Below, piece by piece: positions 25,636-34,452 of a DNA stretch of 64,000 nt. Location: assembly GCF_017255185.1 (NCBI RefSeq), contig NZ_JAFKCZ010000006.1, positions 310,001 to 374,000 of the forward strand, given 5' to 3'. This DNA comes from Parahaliea mediterranea. Its GTDB lineage: Bacteria > Pseudomonadota > Gammaproteobacteria > Pseudomonadales > Halieaceae. Under the pieces are notes generated by a model that ran no database searches, was not told the origin of the DNA, and saw only the letters and a program-made list of their open reading frames with translations. The first letter of the stretch is position 1. The number at the start of each line of letters is the position of its first letter. Made by a program: the position numbers and the translations under genes.

Positions 25636-26259
25636 CTATCGAAATAACCTGCCTTCCATGAGCGTAATAAATACCTCAACCGTTTCCTTCATCGATCCTT
25701 TCTTTCGACTCTCATAGCGCAACAACATACCCAAAAAAGCGCCAAAAAATGTCGAAGCGATGCTCTCGCTATCAACCTGATCGGGTAACTCGCCTCTGTG
25801 TTTTGCTTTCTCAAAAAGGTCCAACACCAATTCGTTCAGCGTTCCCGAGCGTTGCGCAAAAGTCTCCTGGAGTTCCGAGCTCCGTCCGACATCGATCATT
25901 GCGCCGGCCAGGAAATAGGTCATTTCCGGATGGCTTTCGTAGCTTGCCAGCGAGGTTCTCAATAGCGCAGTTATCTGTTCTCTGATATGGCTCTCTGCCC
26001 CCGCTGCCTGGTGGTATTGGGGCACCAATTCCTGATAGATTTCGTCAAACAGCGATATGTACAGCGTCTTCTTACTGTCAAAATATTGATAGATGGTAGC
26101 CGGTGTGACGCCGATGTCTTTCGCCACAATTTTCAGGGATGTAGCCTCGTAACCATTACGTGCAAACAGGCGCAAGGCGCTGGCACGGATGCGGGCAATG
26201 GTATCCTCGCCCCTACTACCCGCCGGGCGCCCCACACGAACGTTCTTTCTCTGCGCCAT
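25636..26259 (-). CDS. TetR-family transcriptional regulator
   Basis: A 207-residue repressor-type protein. The helix-turn-helix near residues 30-60 reads SLKIVAKDIGVTPATIYQYF, followed by DSKKTLYISLFDEI. The rest is the helical ligand-binding domain. ATG 26259 has a near-perfect ribosome-binding site (AGGAGGTG, 6 bases away). Its promoter contains a perfect palindrome, so autorepression is likely. Being between the amidohydrolase operon and the AraC gene, it probably senses an acyl-CoA or other pathway compound, but the ligand is not known. Confidence 0.93.
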   Translation of the reverse strand: MAQRKNVRVGRPAGSRGEDTIARIRASALRLFARNGYEATSLKIVAKDIGVTPATIYQYFDSKKTLYISLFDEIYQELVPQYHQAAGAESHIREQITALLRTSLASYESHPEMTYFLAGAMIDVGRSSELQETFAQRSGTLNELVLDLFEKAKHRGELPDQVDSESIASTFFGAFLGMLLRYESRKKGSMKETVEVFITLMEGRLFR

Positions 26260-26363
26260 CGACGCCACCTCCTCCCCAAGCACCTATTGCCTTACTCCGC
26301 CGCTGATCAGGCGCCTGACCAACGCCGGTATTGACCAGCGATCTGCCGGGCAACCCCGCCCTT

Positions 26364-26395
26364 ATATAACTAACCGTTCGGTTATTTAATGTCAA
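26364..26395 (-). promoter_or_regulatory. tetR promoter with embedded palindromic operator
   Basis: On the minus strand a consensus TTGACA (26395-26390) is followed 20 bases later by TTATAT (26369-26364). Between them lies the perfect inverted repeat TAACCG-TT-CGGTTA (26371-26384). An operator in the spacer of the tetR promoter is the classical arrangement for autorepression. The elements are seen directly; binding by this TetR is inference. Confidence 0.7.
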
Positions 26396-26421
26396 GCATC
26401 AATGCGTATGCAACGCCCATA

Positions 26422-26447
26422 CAAAAAAGGGCGCCTTCGGGGCGCCC
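26422..26447 (-). terminator. Rho-independent terminator of the amidohydrolase operon
   Basis: A perfect 7-base stem GGGCGCC/GGCGCCC with a TTCGG loop (26429-26447) is followed on the minus strand by six Ts (26428-26423). It lies 38 bases past the amidohydrolase stop and ends that transcript before tetR. Confidence 0.85.
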
Positions 26448-26484
26448 AATGCCGAATACGAGGGGTTACCTCGCCGGAGGTGAA

Positions 26485-27702
26485 CTAGGCAAACTGCGAC
26501 TCACGGGCATTAATGAAGAGGTAACAGCCTGAATCTTCTGGTATTTTTTCCAGGGGAGTATTGATCTGCTCGGCTGTAGGACCGTATTTCCTGGCCAAGG
26601 GACGGAGCTTTTCCAGGTCAAAGTTGTACAATTTTGCCGCATTTTCGGCAAAGATCTTACGCCGATCAGCTTCTTCGACATCCTTGAACGTCAGTTGCAA
26701 GGATTCAAGGTTATAGGGGAACGTGCCTTCGTAGTGGGGATAGTCATTTCCCCAACAGATCTGATCGACCGTAACCACATCATTGCCCTGAAGCTCATCG
26801 ATACTCGGAAAACTGGCCCCGTAGTAGCAATTACGCTGCGCGTAGTAACTTGGCGGCTCTTTCAGCACCCAATCCTCCGCAGACAGCTCCACCTCACCCA
26901 GGGCACCTGAGGTCGCGCCGTAGTGGATCTTGTCAAGCAATGCCAATATGTCAGGAGCCCAGGAACAGCCCGACTCGGTGAGGATATACTTCAGTTTTGG
27001 GTAGCGCTCAAATACACCACTGAGAAGGAGATGGCTGTATCCACGTTTACCGAAATAGGCAACCTCCGACAGCCATGCCGCCTTGGCCACCGGCCCTTCT
27101 CCATAATTGGGCAAACCCTGTCCTGAGTGCTGGTTCATGACCAGCCCACAATCCTGAATCGCGGCAAAAAGCGGCTCCCAATCGGAGTGGTAGATGGGTT
27201 TCAGCCAGGTACAGTCATCGGGTATAAGCGGCAGTAACACCCCTCCCCTAAGGCCGGCCTTGGCAATCCACTCCACATCCTTTATTGCCTCGTCGATATC
27301 ATTGGGAAGGATCAAGCCTACGCCCGCGCGACGGTCTGGATCCTCTTCGCAAAACTCCTTCAACCAGCGATTATGGGCCCTGATCCCCTGCAGGCAATAC
27401 TCATAGTCTTCCGGACGTGGCGGCTGGGTGGTAATGATACTTTCACTAAAGAATGGCGGCAGCGTGTTAGGAAAAATAATTTCACCTACAACACCCTGGG
27501 CATTCTGCTCGGCATTCCGCAGCTCGCCGTCCCAGCTTTTACTTTTCTTTACCCCCACATGCTCACGAGACGGATTTTTGTATGTCCCTCTCCAATCGTC
27601 AAATGCCTTTCGATAGGCAGGATCGAGGTACTCCTTGTACTGGTTAATACTTGCCCCTGCGTGGCTGTCGGCAGTGATGAGTGTGTAGGGTTCTGTAGTC
27701 AT
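26485..27702 (-). CDS. amidohydrolase-family (Amidohydro_2) enzyme
   Basis: A 405-residue TIM-barrel metallohydrolase of the ACMSD/Amidohydro_2 type. It begins TLITADSHAGA, has a VMNQHSGQG strand end near residue 210, LTESGCSWAP, and the late WGNDYPHYEGTFP aspartate motif expected for the metal site. Relatives hydrolyse C-C or C-N bonds or decarboxylate, and many in catabolic islands have no known substrate. ATG 27702 has AGGAG 7 bases upstream; a longer frame overlaps the receptor gene end and is unlikely. It is the third gene of an ADH-TonB receptor-amidohydrolase operon ending at the terminator 26422-26447. Confidence 0.88.
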   Translation of the reverse strand: MTTEPYTLITADSHAGASINQYKEYLDPAYRKAFDDWRGTYKNPSREHVGVKKSKSWDGELRNAEQNAQGVVGEIIFPNTLPPFFSESIITTQPPRPEDYEYCLQGIRAHNRWLKEFCEEDPDRRAGVGLILPNDIDEAIKDVEWIAKAGLRGGVLLPLIPDDCTWLKPIYHSDWEPLFAAIQDCGLVMNQHSGQGLPNYGEGPVAKAAWLSEVAYFGKRGYSHLLLSGVFERYPKLKYILTESGCSWAPDILALLDKIHYGATSGALGEVELSAEDWVLKEPPSYYAQRNCYYGASFPSIDELQGNDVVTVDQICWGNDYPHYEGTFPYNLESLQLTFKDVEEADRRKIFAENAAKLYNFDLEKLRPLARKYGPTAEQINTPLEKIPEDSGCYLFINARESQFA

Positions 27703-27749
27703 GCATTTACTCCTGCGTTCCCAGTCTCCTGGCAACCTTTGTAGAACAG

Positions 27750-30305
27750 TCAATCGAAAATCTTGCGGAACTCGAGTCCCCAGGTCCTGGGTGAGGCCGG
27801 GGTTATGATGAAAGTACCAAGGGTGTCTGCCGCGGCCGAGCCACCTTCCTGATACTCTTCATCTGTGAAGTTGTTTACGTAAGCCGATACCGAAAAATCG
27901 CCGTTCGATGACAACCACGTTAGCCTGGCGTTGGCTACGGTACTTGATGGAGCTCCCGCCCTGGCATGATCGGCCTGGTACGCGGCCCAGGATCCGCTAT
28001 CGATCCCGTAGTAAATTTCATCGGTGTAGCTCACATCAACACGGGGAACAAATGTTCCCAGATCGGTTGCGAGTTCATACTGAAAGGACAAATACGCCTT
28101 GCTCTCTGGAACAACCGAAAAGGCTTCCGAGCTACGATCAACGGGCACCTGATCTCCGCTCACGATAAGAGGTAGCATCTCCAGATCATTAAACTCGTCG
28201 TAGCTGTAGTTGTTGTAGCTGTAGCTCAACTGGATCATAAACTCCGGGGTAGGCAGCACCGACATCTCAAGCTCAACCCCCCTGATCGTCGCCTTACCGG
28301 CATTTGCCATGGACACCGCGGTATTGTTCATCCTGTCAGTGGCAATCTGCAGCAGCTGAATGTTGTCGTAGTCCATAAAATAGGCGGAGGCATTCACTCG
28401 AACACGACGCCCGAAGGCATCCAGCTTTACACCGAACTCAAGGTTTTCCAGTTCTTCAGGCTCGATAAACACCAAGCCGTCCGCACCCCGCGGCTCGAAG
28501 AAACCTGACTTAAAACCATTGCTCCAGGTGGTATAGAGCATCAAGCCATCCACGGACATGTCATCCATCCAGTCATCATAGAAGCTGTAGGACAGAGATG
28601 TCATTGGGGTGAATTTGTAAAACTTGATGCTGGCTTGTTCGTAGTTTGTATTGGCTCGATCCATTGGATAGTCAATAACACCATCCCCATCGGAATCGAC
28701 AAACAACCCTGCCGCGGTGCCCGCGGGGTCCATCGCCCAGCCGCCAAAGAAAGGGTGAAGACCCGTACCAGGAGCGATCTCAGGCCCAATCAGGGGATGA
28801 CTTTCCAAAATCGCGCTGACCGCCGCTTGGTCTGAGGTTGTAAAAGCAAGCTGTGTCTGTCGGCGCTCTTCCGTGTAGCGAAAACCAACTGTCCAGCTAA
28901 AATTGTCAGTCAGCTCATATACGCCCTGAAAGTATGCACCGAAGGTATCATTCTCCATATCAAACACCGACTCTGAAATCGGTCGTGAAAAGGAGCCGAC
29001 AAACGGTAGCGTGCCGCCGGGGGGCGGCGCAGACGGGCGGACACCAGACCCCATAGCACCGAGACTGGTAGCATCCCACGCGATAATGCTGTTCTGGGTG
29101 ATGAAGCTGTCATCCAGCTTCTCATTCATATAGAACAATCCAGTTGTGTAGCCCAAGCGTTCGCCGAATAGATCGCCGCTTAAACGAATTTCGGCGCTAT
29201 AGGTTTCCCGATGACTGTCGTCAATGGTAAACGCCTCGAGAAGATCCGCCGGTCCGCCGTCAGAATCGCTGACCTGGTGCGGCCCTTCCAATGCATCCTG
29301 GTATCCGACAATTAGCTTCAGCGATTGGCCATCGCGAAATTCCCAGTCAAATGTAGAACCAGACTGAAGACTGTCGTACTCGTAATCATTATGGGCATCA
29401 CCCAGGTTCATATTACCGGCGCCTACCGTATCGAGGGAGTTATCGAGACAATTCTCTTCCCATGCCCGGGGGTTGCTGGGGTCGGTATCGCCCGGATAGT
29501 TTAGATAGAGCGCTTCAACAAAAAGACCATTGACGTCGCTTATTCTACAGTTTCGCCCGGGTTGCTTTTCACGGGTCTCTCCCCAGTAGAGAAAGCTATC
29601 AAGTGTAAAGCTATCATCGGGATTCCATGCGGCCTGCGCGATCACAGCCTTGCGGTCATTGGAGGAATAGTGTTCGCCGTTTATGTCTTCGAGGAAACCG
29701 TCGTCCTCAATGCTGAACAGGGACAACCTCGTGCTCAAAGAGTCGGTAACCGGAAGATTCAAAGTCGCTCTACCTTTCAGCAACGAGTAGGATCCGACAC
29801 CCAATTCAACTTCGAATTCTCTTTCTTCAGTGGGCTTCTGTAGTGTCAACAGCATGGCGCCGCCAGTGGTATTCTTTCCAAACAGGGAGCCTTGCGGACC
29901 GCGCACTACCTGAATACTGGCCAGGTCAGCGACATCAAAAAGCTGGCCATCGACACGGGGGATAAACACATCATTGAGATAGACCCCCACGCCGGGATCG
30001 ACCCGGCTGAAGCCTGTTCGCTCACCAACTCCACGGATAAAAATCTGTGTGGTCGATGAGCGGCCAATCTGCAGGCTGGGGACACTTTTGCTCAGATCGC
30101 GCGTATTGGTGATTCCCTGCTCCAACATCTGGCTGGCGCTAATCGCCGATATTGCGACCGGCGTATCCTGCAGACTCTCGTCCCGGTGTCGCGCGGTAAC
30201 AATAACTTCTTCCAGCGCTCCACTCGCACCCTGCTCAGCCAGGGCCTGAGGAGACCCGACAATAGAGGCAACCGCAATGCTGCTATATATGTATTTACGC
30301 TTCAT
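27750..30305 (-). CDS. TonB-dependent outer-membrane receptor
   Basis: An 851-residue receptor with a signal peptide (about residues 1-23, ending QALA), a TonB-box-like LEEVIVTARHRDESLQDTP, a plug domain with VRGPQGSLFGKNTTGGAM near residue 135, and a beta-barrel ending in an aromatic-rich TPASPRTWGLEFRKIF. This is the pattern of receptors that gammaproteobacteria and sphingomonads place in catabolic clusters for hydrophobic substrates. It likely imports the island substrate across the outer membrane. It lies 36 bases downstream of the alcohol dehydrogenase and 47 upstream of the amidohydrolase. Confidence 0.95.
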   Translation of the reverse strand: MKRKYIYSSIAVASIVGSPQALAEQGASGALEEVIVTARHRDESLQDTPVAISAISASQMLEQGITNTRDLSKSVPSLQIGRSSTTQIFIRGVGERTGFSRVDPGVGVYLNDVFIPRVDGQLFDVADLASIQVVRGPQGSLFGKNTTGGAMLLTLQKPTEEREFEVELGVGSYSLLKGRATLNLPVTDSLSTRLSLFSIEDDGFLEDINGEHYSSNDRKAVIAQAAWNPDDSFTLDSFLYWGETREKQPGRNCRISDVNGLFVEALYLNYPGDTDPSNPRAWEENCLDNSLDTVGAGNMNLGDAHNDYEYDSLQSGSTFDWEFRDGQSLKLIVGYQDALEGPHQVSDSDGGPADLLEAFTIDDSHRETYSAEIRLSGDLFGERLGYTTGLFYMNEKLDDSFITQNSIIAWDATSLGAMGSGVRPSAPPPGGTLPFVGSFSRPISESVFDMENDTFGAYFQGVYELTDNFSWTVGFRYTEERRQTQLAFTTSDQAAVSAILESHPLIGPEIAPGTGLHPFFGGWAMDPAGTAAGLFVDSDGDGVIDYPMDRANTNYEQASIKFYKFTPMTSLSYSFYDDWMDDMSVDGLMLYTTWSNGFKSGFFEPRGADGLVFIEPEELENLEFGVKLDAFGRRVRVNASAYFMDYDNIQLLQIATDRMNNTAVSMANAGKATIRGVELEMSVLPTPEFMIQLSYSYNNYSYDEFNDLEMLPLIVSGDQVPVDRSSEAFSVVPESKAYLSFQYELATDLGTFVPRVDVSYTDEIYYGIDSGSWAAYQADHARAGAPSSTVANARLTWLSSNGDFSVSAYVNNFTDEEYQEGGSAAADTLGTFIITPASPRTWGLEFRKIFD

Positions 30306-30341
30306 TATTTGCCACCATTTTTATTTTTTTGATCCATTTGG

Positions 30342-31427
30342 CTAAAACACAATTACACTTCGCGCCATACTTTTTCCGCTTTCCATTTCCATGAATGCCG
30401 CAGGTGCCTCTTCCAGTGCAATGGTCTTGTTCACCATCTCATCGAGATTCAACTTACCGGCACGGTACAAGTTAAGGAGTCGCGGAAAATCCGCCTTCGG
30501 ATTAGCATCGCCGTAAAAGCAGCCTTTCAAGGTCTTGGCGCTTGTAGATAACATCAGGGCGTTAAGGGAAATTGAATCACTCAGGGAACCAACCCCAACG
30601 ATTATCGCTGTTCCACCACGACGCGTACTCTCATTTGCGGTTTCCATTAGTTTTGCGTTTCCGACCGCTTCAAAGGCATAGTCAACGCCACCATCGGTCA
30701 ATTCACGAATGCTGGCCACCGCGTCTTCACGAACTCCATTGATGCCATGGGTAGCACCGAAACGCTTCGCCAGCTCCAGCTTGTCATCGCTAACATCCAC
30801 GGCGATAATCTTCTCAGCCCCGGCGATACTTGCGCCCTGGATAACCGATATACCGACACCACCACAACCAAAAACAGCTACAGTCGAACCCGGTATGACG
30901 CTAGCGGTGTTTATGGCCGCGCCGACCCCGGTCATTACGCCACACCCGACCAGGGCTGCCTTTTCCAGCGGGATTGATTTGTCAATCTTGACCGCGCAGG
31001 CTGCGGGAATAACCGCGTATTCCGCCATACATCCAAGATACTGCATGACATCGAGGTCTTCCTCACCAGCATGTACCCTGGAAGTGCCATCCAACATCTT
31101 ACCCATCTGCAGGCCCGACACACACAAGTGGGGGCGCTGGCTATCACACTCCCGGCATGCGCCGCACGCCGGAACGAACGACAGCACAACATGGTCACCC
31201 GGCTCGAAGCCACCCACTCCATCACCCACGGCCTCAACGATACCGGCGCCCTCGTGACCCAATACGATCGGCAACGACACCGGAAATTTTCCATTGATGA
31301 TAGATAGGTCTGAGTGACACAGTCCGGCCGCTACCATTCTGATCTTTAGCTCCCCGGACTTTGGAGGATCGATATCCACCTCCTCTACCGACACCTCGTT
31401 TATCCCTCGACAGACCAGCGCTTTCAT
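30342..31427 (-). CDS. zinc-dependent alcohol dehydrogenase
   Basis: A 361-residue MDR enzyme of the class III-like group. It has GLCHSDLSIING and GHEGAGIVEAVG (catalytic zinc), CGACRECDSQRPHLC (structural zinc, C-x2-C-x2-C-x7-C), and the Rossmann motif VFGCGGVGIS near residue 190. It would oxidise a primary alcohol to an aldehyde, which the aldehyde dehydrogenase encoded divergently at 32820 could take further. It is the first gene of the operon with the TonB receptor and amidohydrolase. It is not closely similar to the other zinc dehydrogenase at 4942-6036. Confidence 0.93.
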   Translation of the reverse strand: MKALVCRGINEVSVEEVDIDPPKSGELKIRMVAAGLCHSDLSIINGKFPVSLPIVLGHEGAGIVEAVGDGVGGFEPGDHVVLSFVPACGACRECDSQRPHLCVSGLQMGKMLDGTSRVHAGEEDLDVMQYLGCMAEYAVIPAACAVKIDKSIPLEKAALVGCGVMTGVGAAINTASVIPGSTVAVFGCGGVGISVIQGASIAGAEKIIAVDVSDDKLELAKRFGATHGINGVREDAVASIRELTDGGVDYAFEAVGNAKLMETANESTRRGGTAIIVGVGSLSDSISLNALMLSTSAKTLKGCFYGDANPKADFPRLLNLYRAGKLNLDEMVNKTIALEEAPAAFMEMESGKSMARSVIVF

Positions 31428-31630
31428 ACCTTCTTTCCCTTGCCTTGTATGGTGCTGACATTAGTCCACCCTGCACAGCACTGACAGGTGAATTCGCGTC
31501 ATATTCGCCCTGCATTTTCAGCCAGACACAATTGTCAAACCCGCATGATTGGTATTGCCATGTCATCTTGCATGAGCCGCTATTAACATCGAAGACTCAG
31601 ATATATGTTTCAACTGAAAAGAGACGCTCA
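31428..31630. promoter_or_regulatory. divergent promoter region of ADH and NMO operons
   Basis: This 203-base region serves two divergent operons. It contains a palindrome ACAATTGT (31528-31535), overlapped on the minus strand by TTGACA (31538-31533), and a direct repeat CTGACA at 31455-31460 and 31481-31486. No well-spaced -10 was found for the TTGACA, so the promoter is not certain. Confidence 0.35.
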
Positions 31631-32752
31631 ATGAAAACGGAATTGTGCAGGAAACTTGGAATCGATCTGCCCATATTTGCTTTCACACACTGCCGGGATG
31701 TGGTCGTGGAGGTTTCCAAAGCCGGCGGTATTGGTGTGTTCGGTGCCGTGGGGCTGTCACCCGAGATGCTAAAAGTTGAGCTCGACTGGATCGATGCACA
31801 TATTGGGGATAAACCCTACGGGCTGGATATTGTCATTCCCGCCCGTTACGAGGGTCATGGCGAGATGGATCCCGAAAAACTGGAAGCGCAGCTGAAGTCC
31901 ATGGTGCCGGACGGTCACTATGCCTTCGCCGATCAGCTGCTGGCCGAGCGCGGTGTACCCGAACTACCGGAACAGAATGGCGCCAGATTGCTGAGCTGGA
32001 ATGAAGCTGTTGCCACGCAGATGGTCGATCTTGCCCTTGAGCGACCAAATTGTCGGCTGGTAGCCAATGCCCTCGGTACCCCGCCAAAAGCGATCGTCGA
32101 TCGGATACAACAAAGTGGTCGCCTGGTCGGCGCGCTTTGTGGCAGGGTCAAACAGGTCAAGGCTCACCGCGACGCCGGACTGGATTTTATCATCGCACAA
32201 GGCGGCGAGGGTGGCGGCCACACCGGAGACATCGGTTCGATTGTATTCTGGCCGCAGGCTGTTGACGCGGCTGGAGACACACCGGTCCTGGCGGCGGGAG
32301 GAATCGGGTCCGGCCGCCAGATGCTCGCCGCAATGGCAATGGGCGTTCAAGGTGTCTGGACAGGTTCGCTGTGGCTCACGGTGGAAGAAGCACACGCGCA
32401 ACCCGCACAGAAGCAATCCTACTTTGATGCCACTTCCGAGGATACGGTTCGATCCCGCTCCTGGACAGGAAAGCCCTGTCGTATGGTCAAGAATGCCTGG
32501 ACGGAGGCTTGGGAGAACAAGGATACACCTGAGCCGTTACCCATGCCCCTGCAGGGTCTTGTTTCCTATAACGCCATGATTCGAACAGATAGGTATGCAG
32601 GCACGGGCGAATGCCAGGAAGTCGCATTCAATCCAGCCGGCCAGGTCATCGGGCAGATCAATCATGTTGAGTCATCCCGCAACCTGATCTCCCGCTTGTT
32701 AGTGGAATATGTCGAAGCGCTGGAACATGTGAACGCGATGAACGACTACTAA
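31631..32752 (+). CDS. nitronate monooxygenase-family flavoprotein
   Basis: A 373-residue FMN TIM-barrel protein of the 2-nitropropane dioxygenase/NMO family. Motifs are PIFAFTHCRDVVVEVSKAGG at the start, QGGEGGGHTGDIGSIVFWPQ with the conserved His near residue 195, and PVLAAGGIGSGRQMLAAMA for phosphate binding. Many relatives act as FMN enoyl reductases or unknown oxygenases in fatty-acid-like pathways, so the nitronate name is a family name only. The ATG at 31631 is chosen because homology starts there (MKTELCRKLGIDLP); the frame is open further upstream. It opens a four-gene plus-strand unit with ALDH, kinase and CrtC-like genes. Confidence 0.88.
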   Translation: MKTELCRKLGIDLPIFAFTHCRDVVVEVSKAGGIGVFGAVGLSPEMLKVELDWIDAHIGDKPYGLDIVIPARYEGHGEMDPEKLEAQLKSMVPDGHYAFADQLLAERGVPELPEQNGARLLSWNEAVATQMVDLALERPNCRLVANALGTPPKAIVDRIQQSGRLVGALCGRVKQVKAHRDAGLDFIIAQGGEGGGHTGDIGSIVFWPQAVDAAGDTPVLAAGGIGSGRQMLAAMAMGVQGVWTGSLWLTVEEAHAQPAQKQSYFDATSEDTVRSRSWTGKPCRMVKNAWTEAWENKDTPEPLPMPLQGLVSYNAMIRTDRYAGTGECQEVAFNPAGQVIGQINHVESSRNLISRLLVEYVEALEHVNAMNDY

Positions 32753-32819
32753 CTACCTTCGACTCCCGCTACACCCTGATTGAATCAATAAGAACAAGTG
32801 ATTACGAGGCAATTCCACT

Positions 32820-34274
32820 ATGACGGTACAGAGCTACGACAGCTTATTCATCAACAATTCCTGGGTTCGCCCGAGCACCAAAGGAAGACTATCCGTCATA
32901 AACCCTGCGACTGAGTCGGCCATCGCTACGGTACCAGAAGCCTCCAAGGAAGATGTTGACGCCGCCGTTCTGGCAGCCAGAAATGCCTTTGATCACGGCC
33001 CCTGGCCGAGCATGACGGGTGAGCAAAGGGGGGATTGCATCAAGGAGTTGTCGCAGGCCCTGCAGCAAGATATTCCCGGCCTGGCCCAGCTGATCACCCA
33101 GGAAATGGGCAGCCCGATCACTTTTTCCATGCGGTCCCAGGCCTTCTCGCCGATCATTGTTCTCGACTACTACGCAGATTTGGCCAGAAAGCACGCGTTC
33201 GAAGTCAAACGCCCGGGTATGGTGAGCCCCGTGGTGTGCCGCAGCGAACCTGTTGGTGTTGTTGCCGCCATAACCCCCTGGAATGCGCCGCTCTTTACCA
33301 TGATGCTAAAACTCGCCCCGGCACTGGCTGCAGGCTGCACAGTTGTTATAAAGCCTGCGCCCGAGACGCCGCTCGATGCATATCGACTGGCAGAGGCAAT
33401 CGAAAAAACCTCTATACCACCTGGAGTGGTAAATATTATCCCCGCCGGCAGGGAAGTGGGTGAGTACCTTGTATCTCACAGGCAGGTAGACAAAGTTTCA
33501 TTCACGGGGAGTGTCGTCGCCGGCAGCAAGATCGGATCCATTTGCGGTAGTCAGATCAAACGGTGTACGCTCGAGTTGGGAGGAAAATCCGCCGCCATTC
33601 TTTTGGACGATGTGGACCTCACCGCGACGATTCCACAACTGTTACCCGCCGCCCTGATGAATAATGGCCAGGCCTGCATTGCGCAGACACGCGTTTTGGC
33701 ACCGGCCCGTCGATACCGCGAAATTGTAGACACCTTGACCGATGCGGTGGCGAATCTCCGGGTAGGCGACCCCCTTAATGAAACAACAGATATCGGCCCC
33801 CTGTTTGCCGAGCGGCAGCGAGAGCGCGTAGAAAGCTATATCGAGATCGGCAAGGCCGAAGGTGCGCGCGTGAGCACTGGCGGTAAGCGGCCCTCACACC
33901 TGGAAAAAGGCTGGTACGTGGAGCCGACGGTTTTTGTCGATGTGGACAACAGCATGCGCATCGCCCGGGAAGAAATTTTCGGGCCCGTGGTATCGGTCAT
34001 CCCGTACGACAACGAAGAAAATGCCGTGGCAATTGCCAACGATTCCGACTATGGCCTCTCCGGCACGGTATGGACGCGGGACGCGGAAAAAGGCCTGGAC
34101 ATCGCCAGAAAGATTCGCACCGGTACCTACACTGTCAACGGCATGAGCATGGACTTCATGAGTCCTTTCGGAGGTTTCAAGCAGTCCGGTATCGGCCGCG
34201 AGCTTGGACAGGAGGGCCTGAACGCCTACTTCGAATACAAAACCATCAACATGCCGGCAGACTACAAAATTTGA
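32820..34274 (+). CDS. aldehyde dehydrogenase
   Basis: A 484-residue NAD(P)-dependent aldehyde dehydrogenase with the cofactor region ITPWNAPLF, FTGSVVAGSKIG, the general-base glutamate in LELGGKSAA (Glu252), and the nucleophile in NNGQACIAQTRV (Cys286), plus the late EEIFGPVVSVI. It converts an aldehyde to the acid. With the divergent alcohol dehydrogenase it forms an alcohol-to-acid step that could precede CoA activation by the island's ligases. It follows the NMO-like gene by 67 bases. Confidence 0.95.
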   Translation: MTVQSYDSLFINNSWVRPSTKGRLSVINPATESAIATVPEASKEDVDAAVLAARNAFDHGPWPSMTGEQRGDCIKELSQALQQDIPGLAQLITQEMGSPITFSMRSQAFSPIIVLDYYADLARKHAFEVKRPGMVSPVVCRSEPVGVVAAITPWNAPLFTMMLKLAPALAAGCTVVIKPAPETPLDAYRLAEAIEKTSIPPGVVNIIPAGREVGEYLVSHRQVDKVSFTGSVVAGSKIGSICGSQIKRCTLELGGKSAAILLDDVDLTATIPQLLPAALMNNGQACIAQTRVLAPARRYREIVDTLTDAVANLRVGDPLNETTDIGPLFAERQRERVESYIEIGKAEGARVSTGGKRPSHLEKGWYVEPTVFVDVDNSMRIAREEIFGPVVSVIPYDNEENAVAIANDSDYGLSGTVWTRDAEKGLDIARKIRTGTYTVNGMSMDFMSPFGGFKQSGIGRELGQEGLNAYFEYKTINMPADYKI

Positions 34275-34452
34275 CTTGTGCACGGCACCGCCACCTCCCG
34301 TCACGTTGCTGCTTATCCATGGCTTGATGCCTGTACGCTAATTCGGTGTATCGCCGAGGTGCAGGGAAAAGAACTGAAGCAGCCTAGCGAGTAAAGCCCT
34401 GCGGGGCAATTCCATTCTCTATGTGGCGCCATGCGCTCAAAGGAAACCTACA

